DNA from: JAJZAM01 sp027391075
Lineage (GTDB): Bacteria; Actinomycetota; Acidimicrobiia; Acidimicrobiales; Palsa-688
Direction: 5' to 3'
DNA: 64,000 nt
NCBI GenBank assembly: GCA_027391075.1
Contig: DAHYHI010000102.1
Location: 62,001-126,000 of the forward strand
Part shown: piece after piece, positions 52,123-59,264 of the stretch
Numbering within the stretch: the stretch's first letter is position 1
Layout of the letters: every line of letters starts with the position of its first letter
The notes under the pieces: generated by a model
Told to the model about the DNA's origin: nothing
Seen by the model: the letters and a program-made list of their open reading frames with translations, nothing else
Databases searched by the model: none
Made by a program: the position numbers and the translations under genes

Positions 52123-52614
52123 ATTTCTGGCCTAGAAGACCTATACAGGGAGATAATCCTCGACCACTACCGAAGCCCACGCAACCGTGGGCAGTTGGAG
52201 TCGCCCCCAGCGCACGTCGAGACCGGTTTCAACCCGCTATGCGGTGACGAGATCACCGTCTACGTACTCTTGGACGGGGATCGACTCGTCGACATCAAAC
52301 TCTCAGGTCAGGGCTGCTCGATAAGCCAATCGTCGGCGTCGATGATGTCCGCCGCGGTTAAGGGCCGGACCTTGGCGGAGATCGCCGAGACGGTCCGTCG
52401 CTTCAAGTCGATGATGTCCATCCACGAAGCCCGCCTAGACGGCCCCGAAGCCGCCGACGACCATGACGGAGAAGCGGCCGCTCCCTCAGTACCCCTCGGG
52501 GACTTGGAGGCCCTCCAAGGCGTCGTTAAATTCCCGGTGAGGATCAAGTGCGCCACCTTGGCTTGGAACACATTGGCCCAAGCTCTGGAAGCCGCTTCGG
52601 ACTCGACGACCTGA
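52123..52614 (+). CDS. sufU: SufU sulfur-transfer protein with apparent ATT start
   Basis: Zinc-containing sulfurtransferase that accepts persulfide from SufS. Conserved residues: NPLCGDEI (Cys and Asp), GQGCSISQSSASMM, RIKCATLAWNTL, with the family's insert between. The conserved SufU N-terminus (SGLEDLYREIILDHYRSPRNRG) begins right after an ATT codon at 52123, with AAGGAG 6 bases upstream and no ATG, GTG or TTG in frame before TTG 52195. Starting at 52195 would delete this essential segment. I therefore call an ATT start, giving 163 residues. This needs experimental confirmation. Confidence 0.85.
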   Translation: MSGLEDLYREIILDHYRSPRNRGQLESPPAHVETGFNPLCGDEITVYVLLDGDRLVDIKLSGQGCSISQSSASMMSAAVKGRTLAEIAETVRRFKSMMSIHEARLDGPEAADDHDGEAAAPSVPLGDLEALQGVVKFPVRIKCATLAWNTLAQALEAASDSTT

Positions 52615-52627
52615 CCCTTGAGTCCTT

Positions 52628-52642
52628 GGACCTGTCAGGTCC
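52628..52642. terminator. Palindrome between sufU and the convergent DUF3039 gene
   Basis: GGACCTG-T-CAGGTCC; as RNA it gives a 5-bp stem with a 5-base loop on either strand. It lies in the 42-base gap between two convergent stop codons. Confidence 0.4.
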
Positions 52643-52656
52643 TCGGAGGCGACCTC

Positions 52657-52932
52657 TCAGGTGGTAGGAACCCTCCAGCCCATCGACTCTGCGATCTCCT
52701 TGCAGGTAGGACACAGCGGAAAGCGCTGGGGGTCTCCTGAGGGAACCCATATCTTTCCGCAGAGAGCCTTGACCGCCGTCCCAGTCACGAGACCTTCGAC
52801 GACCGAAGGCCCGGCTGAGATGAACTCGCCCTCTTCGGGCTTCCAGCCTTCCAGGACGATGTGGGCCATTCGGTCGTGCCCGCCGTCGAGCGACGGGTCG
52901 ACGTGTGCCGGAGCAACCGTTACGTCGGTCAT
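52657..52932 (-). CDS. DUF3039 domain protein
   Basis: A 91-residue actinobacterial protein of unknown function. The conserved region is VKALCGKIWVPSGDPQRFPLCPTCKEIAESM, with a Cys-X-n-CPTC arrangement suggesting a small zinc-binding site. The start ATG at 52932 lies 6 bases after TATCCT, so it is probably leaderless. Convergent with sufU and divergent from the NlpC/P60 gene. Confidence 0.9.
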   Translation of the reverse strand: MTDVTVAPAHVDPSLDGGHDRMAHIVLEGWKPEEGEFISAGPSVVEGLVTGTAVKALCGKIWVPSGDPQRFPLCPTCKEIAESMGWRVPTT

Positions 52933-52938
52933 GAGCGA

Positions 52939-52944
52939 AGGATA
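52939..52944 (-). promoter_or_regulatory. Putative -10 box (TATCCT) for the DUF3039 gene
   Basis: TATCCT on the minus strand, 6 bases before the ATG; leaderless transcription inferred. Confidence 0.38.
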
Positions 52945-52974
52945 GCAATTTGAGTTCCCCCCTCCCACGCGCCT

Positions 52975-52980
52975 AGTCTC
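52975..52980 (+). promoter_or_regulatory. Putative -10 box (TAGTCT) for the NlpC/P60 gene
   Basis: TAGTCT lies 8 bases before the GTG at 52989, the same word seen before the MBL hydrolase gene. Confidence 0.35.
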
Positions 52981-52988
52981 TCAGCGTC

Positions 52989-54173
52989 GTGGTTACGTGC
53001 ACGTGGAATTTCCGTCGGCACCTAGGCCGTGCCCTCGTCGCTTCCGTAGCGGCACTGTTGACCTTCCTCTACGGCATCGCTCCTCGCGCTGACGCTGGTC
53101 AGATCAGCAACCTCCAAGCCCAAGCAGCGGCTATCACCGCACAGATCAACGCCGTGGGACTCCAAGAGGACGCTCTCTCGGAGTCCTACGATCAGACGCA
53201 ATCGAAGCTTTCAACCCTCCAGGCCCAAGTCGGCGAGGCCCAGGCATCCCTAGCCTCCGCCCAGGCTGCCGAGAGCAAAGCACGCGAGGCTTTGGCTAGC
53301 GCTGCTGTCCAAGCCTACGTGGATGGCGGGACCAACCCGCTCGTGACCACTGGCGGAACGCCGTCCCAGTCGGTGGCACTACTTCGCTCCGAGTACGCGA
53401 GCACCCTCGCGACAGACCAGACCAACGCCATTGACCAGTACCAAACCACCTCCTTGAAGGAGCACACGGCAAGCGCTCAACTCGCCGCTGAAGCGTCTGC
53501 CGTGAACGAACAGTTAGCGGTGCTCTCCAAGCAGCGTTCCAGCCTTCAAGCGACTTCGGCGCAGCTGACTTCGCTCGAATCCCAGGTGACGGGCCAGCTC
53601 GCAGCTGCCGTAGCCGCCCAGCAAGCCGCTGAAGCGGCTGCAGCGCAGAAGGCTGCCGCTGAGCGTGCGGCAGCGGTGGCCGCCCAAGTAGCTGCAGCTG
53701 CTTCGGTAGCCGCTCGCAACGTCCCCGCCCCTCAGACCCCAGGCGTCGCAGTTGGAACAGCCCAATCGTCGGCTTCCTCCGGGAGTGCCGCAGCGTCAGC
53801 TGGCCCCTACACTCCTCCACCGCTTAGCTCGGCGGCGGCACGAGCGGTGGCCGCAGCCGAGAGTCGCGTCGGAGACTGGTACCAGTGGGGAGCCGCCGGT
53901 CCAAGCACATTCGACTGCTCCGGGCTGGTGATGTGGGCCTACGCCCAGGCCGGGATTTCGCTTCCCCACTTCAGCGGGGCTCAGTACGCTGACACCATCC
54001 ATATTCCCATGTCGGATCTGCAGCCGGGAGACCTTGTGTTCTTCGCCAACCCTGGCGACCACGTGGCCATGTACGTGGGCGGAGGCGACATCGTCGAGGC
54101 CCCCTACACCGGGGCGCAGGTTCATATCATTCCGATGTATTCCGGTTTCGTCCTCGCCGGGCGTGTCGCCTAG
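52989..54173 (+). CDS. Secreted NlpC/P60 peptidoglycan hydrolase with coiled coil
   Basis: 394 residues. Signal peptide at about 1-36 (basic start, hydrophobic ALVASVAALLTFLYGIA, cleavage after ADA). Residues 38-245 form an Ala/Gln-rich coiled coil similar to the regulatory helices of RipA/CwlO-type hydrolases; a flexible Ser/Ala/Pro linker follows; the NlpC/P60 domain (about 285-394) has Cys310 in FDCSGLVMWAY and His358 in GDHVAMYVGGG. It should cut peptidoglycan stem peptides during division, with the coiled coil probably controlling activity. GTG start. Confidence 0.92.
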   Translation: MVTCTWNFRRHLGRALVASVAALLTFLYGIAPRADAGQISNLQAQAAAITAQINAVGLQEDALSESYDQTQSKLSTLQAQVGEAQASLASAQAAESKAREALASAAVQAYVDGGTNPLVTTGGTPSQSVALLRSEYASTLATDQTNAIDQYQTTSLKEHTASAQLAAEASAVNEQLAVLSKQRSSLQATSAQLTSLESQVTGQLAAAVAAQQAAEAAAAQKAAAERAAAVAAQVAAAASVAARNVPAPQTPGVAVGTAQSSASSGSAAASAGPYTPPPLSSAAARAVAAAESRVGDWYQWGAAGPSTFDCSGLVMWAYAQAGISLPHFSGAQYADTIHIPMSDLQPGDLVFFANPGDHVAMYVGGGDIVEAPYTGAQVHIIPMYSGFVLAGRVA

Positions 54174-54219
54174 TTCAAGCGCTCTGGGATGTACCAGCTA
54201 GCATCGTAGCGGTGCGACC

Positions 54220-54885
54220 ATGCGGGTAGAACGATGCTTTGCCTTCATAGACCTCAGCGGCTTCACGGCTTTCACGGAGAGGTGCGGTGACGAAAGGACG
54301 GTAGAAGTCCTAACCCGCTTTCGTGGTCGTGTCAGGGCTATCGCAGCCCGACGGGGGGTCCGAGTCACCAAATGGCTCGGAGACGGGGCGATGCTCAGCT
54401 CCGCTGACACGCCTGCTGTGGTGGCAATGGCTATCGAGCTCGCCGATCGGATCTCGGCGGAACTGCCCCTAGGCGTGAGAGCCGGCCTCGCTCACGGCCC
54501 GGTGATCATGTTCGAGGGCGACGACTACATCGGTCGGCCCGCGAACGTCGCTGCGCGCCTCTGCGACGCTGCTGGGGACGGTCAAGTCCTCGCTACACGA
54601 GAGGTCTCCTCCCGAACACCGAGATGGGTTGCGGTGGGCACTTTCTCCGGGTACCCGGCCCGAGGCCTTGATCGTCCTGTGGAAGCCACTGTGCTCAGCA
54701 TTGCTTCGGCTGACACGACCACAGTCGACCCTTGCTGCGGTCTTACCCTTCCCCTTGAGCCCGGCCTTGATACCCGTTTCGGGTCCGACGGCACCGTGGT
54801 CCATTTCTGCTCGACGGCATGCGCGGTCGCGTGGGAAGCCGACGAACGCAGACCTCCACCTCTGGAGACTCTCTCGCAAGCCTGA
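54220..54885 (+). CDS. Class III nucleotide cyclase fused to a YHS-like metal domain
   Basis: 221 residues. The cyclase homology domain (about 1-160) retains metal Asp11 (FAFIDLSGF) and Asp55 (KWLGDGAM), Lys51, Asp102 and the transition-state pair Asn109/Arg113 in NVAARLCDAA, so it looks active as a homodimer. After a short spacer, residues 170-207 resemble a YHS/TRASH finger: DPCCGLTL, then HFCSTACAVAWEAD, with cysteines at 172/173, 197 and 201. A metal- or redox-responsive cyclase is the natural inference. It sits between the SUF units but transcribes alone; convergent with the MFS gene. Confidence 0.82.
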   Translation: MRVERCFAFIDLSGFTAFTERCGDERTVEVLTRFRGRVRAIAARRGVRVTKWLGDGAMLSSADTPAVVAMAIELADRISAELPLGVRAGLAHGPVIMFEGDDYIGRPANVAARLCDAAGDGQVLATREVSSRTPRWVAVGTFSGYPARGLDRPVEATVLSIASADTTTVDPCCGLTLPLEPGLDTRFGSDGTVVHFCSTACAVAWEADERRPPPLETLSQA

Positions 54886-54898
54886 GCCGGAGACCCGC

Positions 54899-56272
54899 TC
54901 AGCGGCTGTAGGCCGCACCAGTCACTCGTGCTTGACCAGCCGGCCGAATAGCAAGTGCCACAGCGGCCGCCGCCAGAGCCACTGCTCCCCCGGTAAGGTA
55001 AGCATAGTGGTAAGAGCCGACGAGAGGACCGTTCCGCGCGAACGAGGCCTGAACCGACTCCATTACCTGTATGCCTGCTACAACCCCGACCTGGCTGGCA
55101 AGTTGCACGACGGCGCTGGCCGATCCGAGACGCTCGTTGTCGACCGCTCCAGCGACCAGGGCACCCAGAGACGGCGTAGAGACGCCGTTGGCCAAGCCAG
55201 AAGCGCCGAGCGCCACCAGGATCATCAAACCGGGGGATCCCGGCGCTACCGCAACGAACCCAAGCATCGAAGCTACGAGAACCAGTCCGCCGGCGACGGC
55301 CGCGCTGCGGTCGCCCCTGCGCCGGGCTATGACAGCGGCGGACGGCGCGGCGATGGCGAAGATCAGAGGACGGGCGATCTGGAAGAGACCGGCCGACCCG
55401 ACGCTGTAACCCAAAGCCTGCTCCATGAACAGCGGAGTGACGAAGAAGCCACCCATGTAGGCAAAGTTGACGCCGAAAGACGCCAGACACGGCAAAGCCA
55501 CGCTGGGCATCGAGAACCACTCCAGGGGCATGACCGGGTACTTGGCTCTGCGCTCTACAGCCCAGAACGCCGGGACCGCTACGACGGCAAGAGCGGCGCA
55601 TGAGATCACCAACGGGTCGGTTAGCCCAGAGTTGTACTGCTCGACGCAAACGAGCAGTGCTGCAACACCAGTGGCCAGCAGCACGGCCCCGGCCACATCA
55701 AGGTCTTCGCGCCTCTGACGCTCAGTTTCTTTTAGGACGACGACATTGGCTATCAAAGCGGTCAGGATAAGCGGAACCTGAACGATGAAGATCCAACGCC
55801 AGCCGAAATCCTGCACTACAGGACCGCCGATCGCCACTCCGACCACGGGAGCGCCAGCGCTTACCAGAGACCACCATCCCAGTACCCTTGTTCGCTCAGC
55901 TCTCGACGACACTCCGAACAGCAAAGCCCACGACGCTGCACCCATAGCGGCTCCACCCACACCGGAAAGGAGCCGGGCAGCTATGAGCACCTCGACATTC
56001 CACGACACTGCGGTGAGAGCGGCGCACGCAAGAGAGCCAACAAGGCCGTATATGTAAAGTTTCCTGTGGCCGTACATATCCCCCAGCCGACCTAGGATCG
56101 GGGCGGCTACCCCGACGATCAGGAGTGGACCGGTGACGCTCCAGGTAAGCACCCCCGATGATGTGTGCAGCGTACCCGCGATATCGACCAGCGCAACATT
56201 GAAGACGGTGAAAGTTACGCTAGTCGACGCAAGGCCTCCTAGGACTGCGAGGATTACCGCACGTCTCGACAC
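54899..56272 (-). CDS. MFS transporter, DHA2-like (14 TM)
   Basis: 457-residue drug:proton antiporter-like protein. Visible are the motif GRLGDMYGHRKL between helices 2 and 3, LSGVGGAAMGAASWALLFG, and the motif-C-like SAGAPVVGVAIGGPVVQDFGWRWIF in helix 5. Fourteen hydrophobic segments fit the DHA2 family. The substrate is unknown. It lies 12 bases downstream of sufC on the same strand, so read-through from the SUF unit is possible. Confidence 0.9.
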   Translation of the reverse strand: MSRRAVILAVLGGLASTSVTFTVFNVALVDIAGTLHTSSGVLTWSVTGPLLIVGVAAPILGRLGDMYGHRKLYIYGLVGSLACAALTAVSWNVEVLIAARLLSGVGGAAMGAASWALLFGVSSRAERTRVLGWWSLVSAGAPVVGVAIGGPVVQDFGWRWIFIVQVPLILTALIANVVVLKETERQRREDLDVAGAVLLATGVAALLVCVEQYNSGLTDPLVISCAALAVVAVPAFWAVERRAKYPVMPLEWFSMPSVALPCLASFGVNFAYMGGFFVTPLFMEQALGYSVGSAGLFQIARPLIFAIAAPSAAVIARRRGDRSAAVAGGLVLVASMLGFVAVAPGSPGLMILVALGASGLANGVSTPSLGALVAGAVDNERLGSASAVVQLASQVGVVAGIQVMESVQASFARNGPLVGSYHYAYLTGGAVALAAAAVALAIRPAGQARVTGAAYSR

Positions 56273-56283
56273 CCCGGAAGCGT

Positions 56284-57084
56284 TCAGGGGAACGTAGGTT
56301 CCGCCGACGCGAACTCCGGTGGTCGAGCGGGTTCGTCCTTGCCCCAGGCACCGTAACCTCGGGCCTCTAGCTCGTCGGCGAGGTCGGGGCCACCTGACGC
56401 GACGATGCGGCCGCCTGACAGTACGTGGACCCGGTCCGGTCTCAACTCGAAGAGAAGCCGGGTGTAGTGGGTGATAGCGATCACGCCGAGTCCCTCTTGC
56501 GCAGCTGATTGAGCCACACGCCTCGCAACGTCCCTCAGTGCGTCTACGTCGAGGCCCGAGTCAACCTCGTCGAGAAGCGCGAACAATGGGCGCAGAACGG
56601 CCAACTGCAGCGTCTCGCTACGCTTCTTCTCGCCGCCTGAGAAATCCACGTTGAGCGCACGCTTCAGCAGTCTTGCGTCGAAGCCGACCCGGTCAACCTC
56701 GGAGTCGACCAAAGCGTCGACGTCCAAGGGGTCGCGTCCTCCAGCGGCGAAAGACTCCTTCAGCACAGCCTCAAGGCTTACTCCGGGTACCTCTATAGGA
56801 TATTGCATCCCGAGGAAAAGGCCGGCTTGCGCTCTCCTCCACGTCGGCATCCCCAGAATGTCCTGCCCGTCAAGCGTCACCTGACCGGACGTGACCTCGT
56901 AGCCGGGGCGGCCCATCAACACATGGGACAGGGTGCTCTTTCCCGACCCGTTCGGACCCATGACGGCGTGCACCTCCCCCGAGCGAACCTCAAGATCGAC
57001 CCCTCTGAGGATCTCCTTCCCAGCGACCGTAGCTTGCAAGCCGTGGACGGCGAGAACGTGGCCGCCCCGAGACGGACCCGTCAC
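56284..57084 (-). CDS. sufC: SufC ATPase of the sufB-sufD unit
   Basis: 266-residue SufC with MGPNGSGKSTL, FSGGEKKRSETLQ, ALLDEVDSGLDVDAL and TTH-equivalent AITHYTRLLFEL. The GTG start overlaps the Rieske stop (GTGA). It energises the SufBC2D scaffold. Being co-transcribed with sufB and sufD, this copy is the likely partner of that complex; the divergent sufC2 at 50.1 kb goes with sufS and sufU. A Pro/Ala-rich tail of about 20 residues follows the core. Confidence 0.94.
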   Translation of the reverse strand: MTGPSRGGHVLAVHGLQATVAGKEILRGVDLEVRSGEVHAVMGPNGSGKSTLSHVLMGRPGYEVTSGQVTLDGQDILGMPTWRRAQAGLFLGMQYPIEVPGVSLEAVLKESFAAGGRDPLDVDALVDSEVDRVGFDARLLKRALNVDFSGGEKKRSETLQLAVLRPLFALLDEVDSGLDVDALRDVARRVAQSAAQEGLGVIAITHYTRLLFELRPDRVHVLSGGRIVASGGPDLADELEARGYGAWGKDEPARPPEFASAEPTFP

Positions 57085-57395
57085 TTGTCGATCACCACCA
57101 CGTCGTCGCCGTCGACGAGAACCTCGTAGACAGCTACCGGTCGCGTCGCAGGAAGGGACAGGGGCTCCCCGTCGCTGAGGGAGAACGCGCTACCGTGCTT
57201 CCAACATTCGACCGTGAGCTCCTCGCAGTCGACTTCGCCCTCAGAGAGTCGCACATCTGCGTGGCTGCAGCGATCCTCGACGGCGTACAGGGAGCTACCC
57301 GACCTAACGACGCATATACCGTCGGGGCCGCCAAGCACCCTCGTCGCTGCGCAGTCCGCTAGGTCGGCCAATGGCACTCTCGCCAGTTCGCTCAC
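57081..57395 (-). CDS. Rieske-type [2Fe-2S] ferredoxin
   Basis: 104 residues from a GTG at 57395 (GTGA overlap with sufD; AAGGAG upstream). The cluster ligands are the pair in RCSHADVRL and ECWKHGSAF (CxH...CxxH). Small Rieske ferredoxins are commonly embedded in actinobacterial suf operons; here it may supply electrons for assembly or be an early client. The frame is open 16 codons further upstream without homology. Confidence 0.93.
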   Translation of the reverse strand: MSELARVPLADLADCAATRVLGGPDGICVVRSGSSLYAVEDRCSHADVRLSEGEVDCEELTVECWKHGSAFSLSDGEPLSLPATRPVAVYEVLVDGDDVVVIDK

Positions 57396-58717
57396 GTCAA
57401 CTCCTTCTGTCCAGCGGCGCCGCTCAGCGGTCGGTCTGAGCACAGGGCCTGTGTGGCCTCGGCCGCCGCCAGCTTCGCCGATAGGGCGGCTACTACCTGC
57501 GGCGACAACTCTCCCAGGGGAAGCTGCTCAAGCACATCCGTCAGGAAACCTATAGATATCAGCCTGTCCGCAACCTGCGGCGGCACGCCTCGCGAGTGGA
57601 GGTAGAAACGTTCGTCCTCCGAGACCGGCCCGATCGCCGAGGCATGGCTACAGCTCACGTCGTTCTCCTCGATCTCAAGGTTAGGGACCGACTCGGCGCG
57701 GGCACCCTCGTGGAGGACGAGGTTCCGGTTGGTTTGGAAAGCCCTGGTACCCTTCGCTCCCTTCTCCACTCTGATCAGGCCGCTATACACCGAGGTCGCC
57801 GTGTTCGCGACGACTCCCTTGTAGAGCAGGTCGGAGGAGGTCTTCCGGGCTTTGTGGTCTTGGACGGTCCGAAAGTCGTGCATCTGAGATCCCGACGCAA
57901 AGTACATGGCCGCAAGGCGGCTCGAGGCTCCCACTCCGGTCAGAGACGACGAGGTCAGCACCCGTGCGTAGTCGCCTCCGAGGGCAACAACTCCGGACGT
58001 AAGCGTTGCGCCTGCCGCCACCCGGCTCGACTGCGAGGCTATCTGCCACGCCTGGACGCCAAGCGCCTGCACCCCCATGTAGACCATCCTGGCATTGGCG
58101 CCGACGTCGAGGTCGCTCACCGGGACCACCAGGCTTGCGGAGTCGCCGGCGAGAACCTCGATTACGGTCACGTCCACGTCGGGCGCAGCCCGTACGCAAA
58201 CACGGGGGAAGCTGACGAGACCATCAGTCAGGCAGTGGTGGACTACAGCTACCGTCGCCGGGCGGTCACGGTCGGTTACTTCGACGAGGATCGGGTCGAC
58301 GCTGAAAGCCTCGTTGGCCACCCCGAAAGCGTCGAGGCCACCGGTAGCCCACACCACTGCGGGCTCCTCGGCAGCCTGGGAGAGGACAGTCACCTTTGCT
58401 CCGGAACCTGCAGCGGACTGCACGAAGCTCAGTCGCCCGTCGACGGTCTCGACGAGCGTAGCCCCGGAGGCGCAACGCCTGGCCGCCTCGACAAGCGAAC
58501 TGGTGTTCGTCATGTCGTGGCCGCCGCCTCGGGCATCAGAGCCAGCCGGCTCGAACCGATCCAGGTCAAGCGAGTCGATACGGCTGTAGCGCCACTCCTC
58601 AAGAGAGGAGGTCGGAAGCTTCATTGACTCGAAGCGTTCAGCAGCCAGCTGTCGCGCTTGTCTCAGCCACGGCGGGCCGGCGAGCGCGGCTGCGAACTTA
58701 GGGGTCAGATTGGACAG
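57392..58717 (-). CDS. sufD: SufD scaffold protein with apparent CTG start
   Basis: SufD subunit of the SufBC2D complex; the beta-helix core is clear (QDHKARKTSSDLLYKG, then RAFQTNRNLVLHEGARAES, EENDVSCSHASAIG, FYLHSRGVP). The first ATG, at 58624, would cut off the conserved N-terminal helix region, but the frame continues upstream in homologous sequence (LTPKFAAALAGPPWLRQARQ and LAAERFES) up to CTG 58717. GAGGAG lies 7 bases before that CTG, and no ATG, GTG or TTG exists in frame further up. I therefore call a CTG start, 441 residues. Alternatives: a sequencing frameshift near the 5' end. Confidence 0.85.
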   Translation of the reverse strand: MSNLTPKFAAALAGPPWLRQARQLAAERFESMKLPTSSLEEWRYSRIDSLDLDRFEPAGSDARGGGHDMTNTSSLVEAARRCASGATLVETVDGRLSFVQSAAGSGAKVTVLSQAAEEPAVVWATGGLDAFGVANEAFSVDPILVEVTDRDRPATVAVVHHCLTDGLVSFPRVCVRAAPDVDVTVIEVLAGDSASLVVPVSDLDVGANARMVYMGVQALGVQAWQIASQSSRVAAGATLTSGVVALGGDYARVLTSSSLTGVGASSRLAAMYFASGSQMHDFRTVQDHKARKTSSDLLYKGVVANTATSVYSGLIRVEKGAKGTRAFQTNRNLVLHEGARAESVPNLEIEENDVSCSHASAIGPVSEDERFYLHSRGVPPQVADRLISIGFLTDVLEQLPLGELSPQVVAALSAKLAAAEATQALCSDRPLSGAAGQKELT

Positions 58718-58739
58718 CGTGGAACTCCTCGTTAGACGG

Positions 58740-59234
58740 TCAGCCCTGACCAGGGTCGAGTACGACTCGACGGTCGTCAGGGCTATAGCGAACGGTTACC
58801 TGCGAGCCGACCTTCACGACTGAGCGAGCTTCCGGTGTCTGAAAGGCGTGTCGGATGGTAACTTCGAACGGGGCCTCCTCACCACCCGGCTCGACACGTA
58901 GAACCAGCCTGCTCCGAGTGACCGGGCCAAGGGTGCGCTCATCGACGACCGACACGACCTTGGCTTGAGCCTGCACCCCGTTCCTGACCAGATCAGGCTG
59001 CTTGAACTCAGCTTCTAAAGAGGCAGGAATGTCCACCGATGGGGTGGGAGGAACCTCAGGCTCGACGTTGCGAGCTCTGCCTCTGCTTCGCGTGGGTGGC
59101 TTGACCGGAGGTGCCGGGGGCTTAGCAGCGCGCGGGGAGGCTCCTGCGGCCTGCGCCCGCTGGGATTCCATGGCCATGGACGCTCCGACCACTGCGATCA
59201 GGAGCACCACTGCTAGGGCTATTGCGGCTGTCAC
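58740..59234 (-). CDS. Uncharacterised membrane-anchored protein inside the suf operon
   Basis: 164 residues from GTG 59234. One N-terminal transmembrane helix (AIALAVVLLIAVVGAS), a Pro/Arg-rich linker (about 28-70), then a beta-rich domain of about 90 residues (GVQAQAKVVSVVDERTLG ... VTVRYSPDDRRVVLD) resembling the small DUF3592-like beta domains of actinobacterial membrane proteins. It lies between sufB (30 bases) and sufD (22 bases), same strand, so it is co-expressed. I do not recognise a function; no cysteines are present for cluster binding. Confidence 0.75.
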   Translation of the reverse strand: MTAAIALAVVLLIAVVGASMAMESQRAQAAGASPRAAKPPAPPVKPPTRSRGRARNVEPEVPPTPSVDIPASLEAEFKQPDLVRNGVQAQAKVVSVVDERTLGPVTRSRLVLRVEPGGEEAPFEVTIRHAFQTPEARSVVKVGSQVTVRYSPDDRRVVLDPGQG

Positions 59235-59264
59235 GATCGAGATCCTACTGGCGACTCTGCGTGG

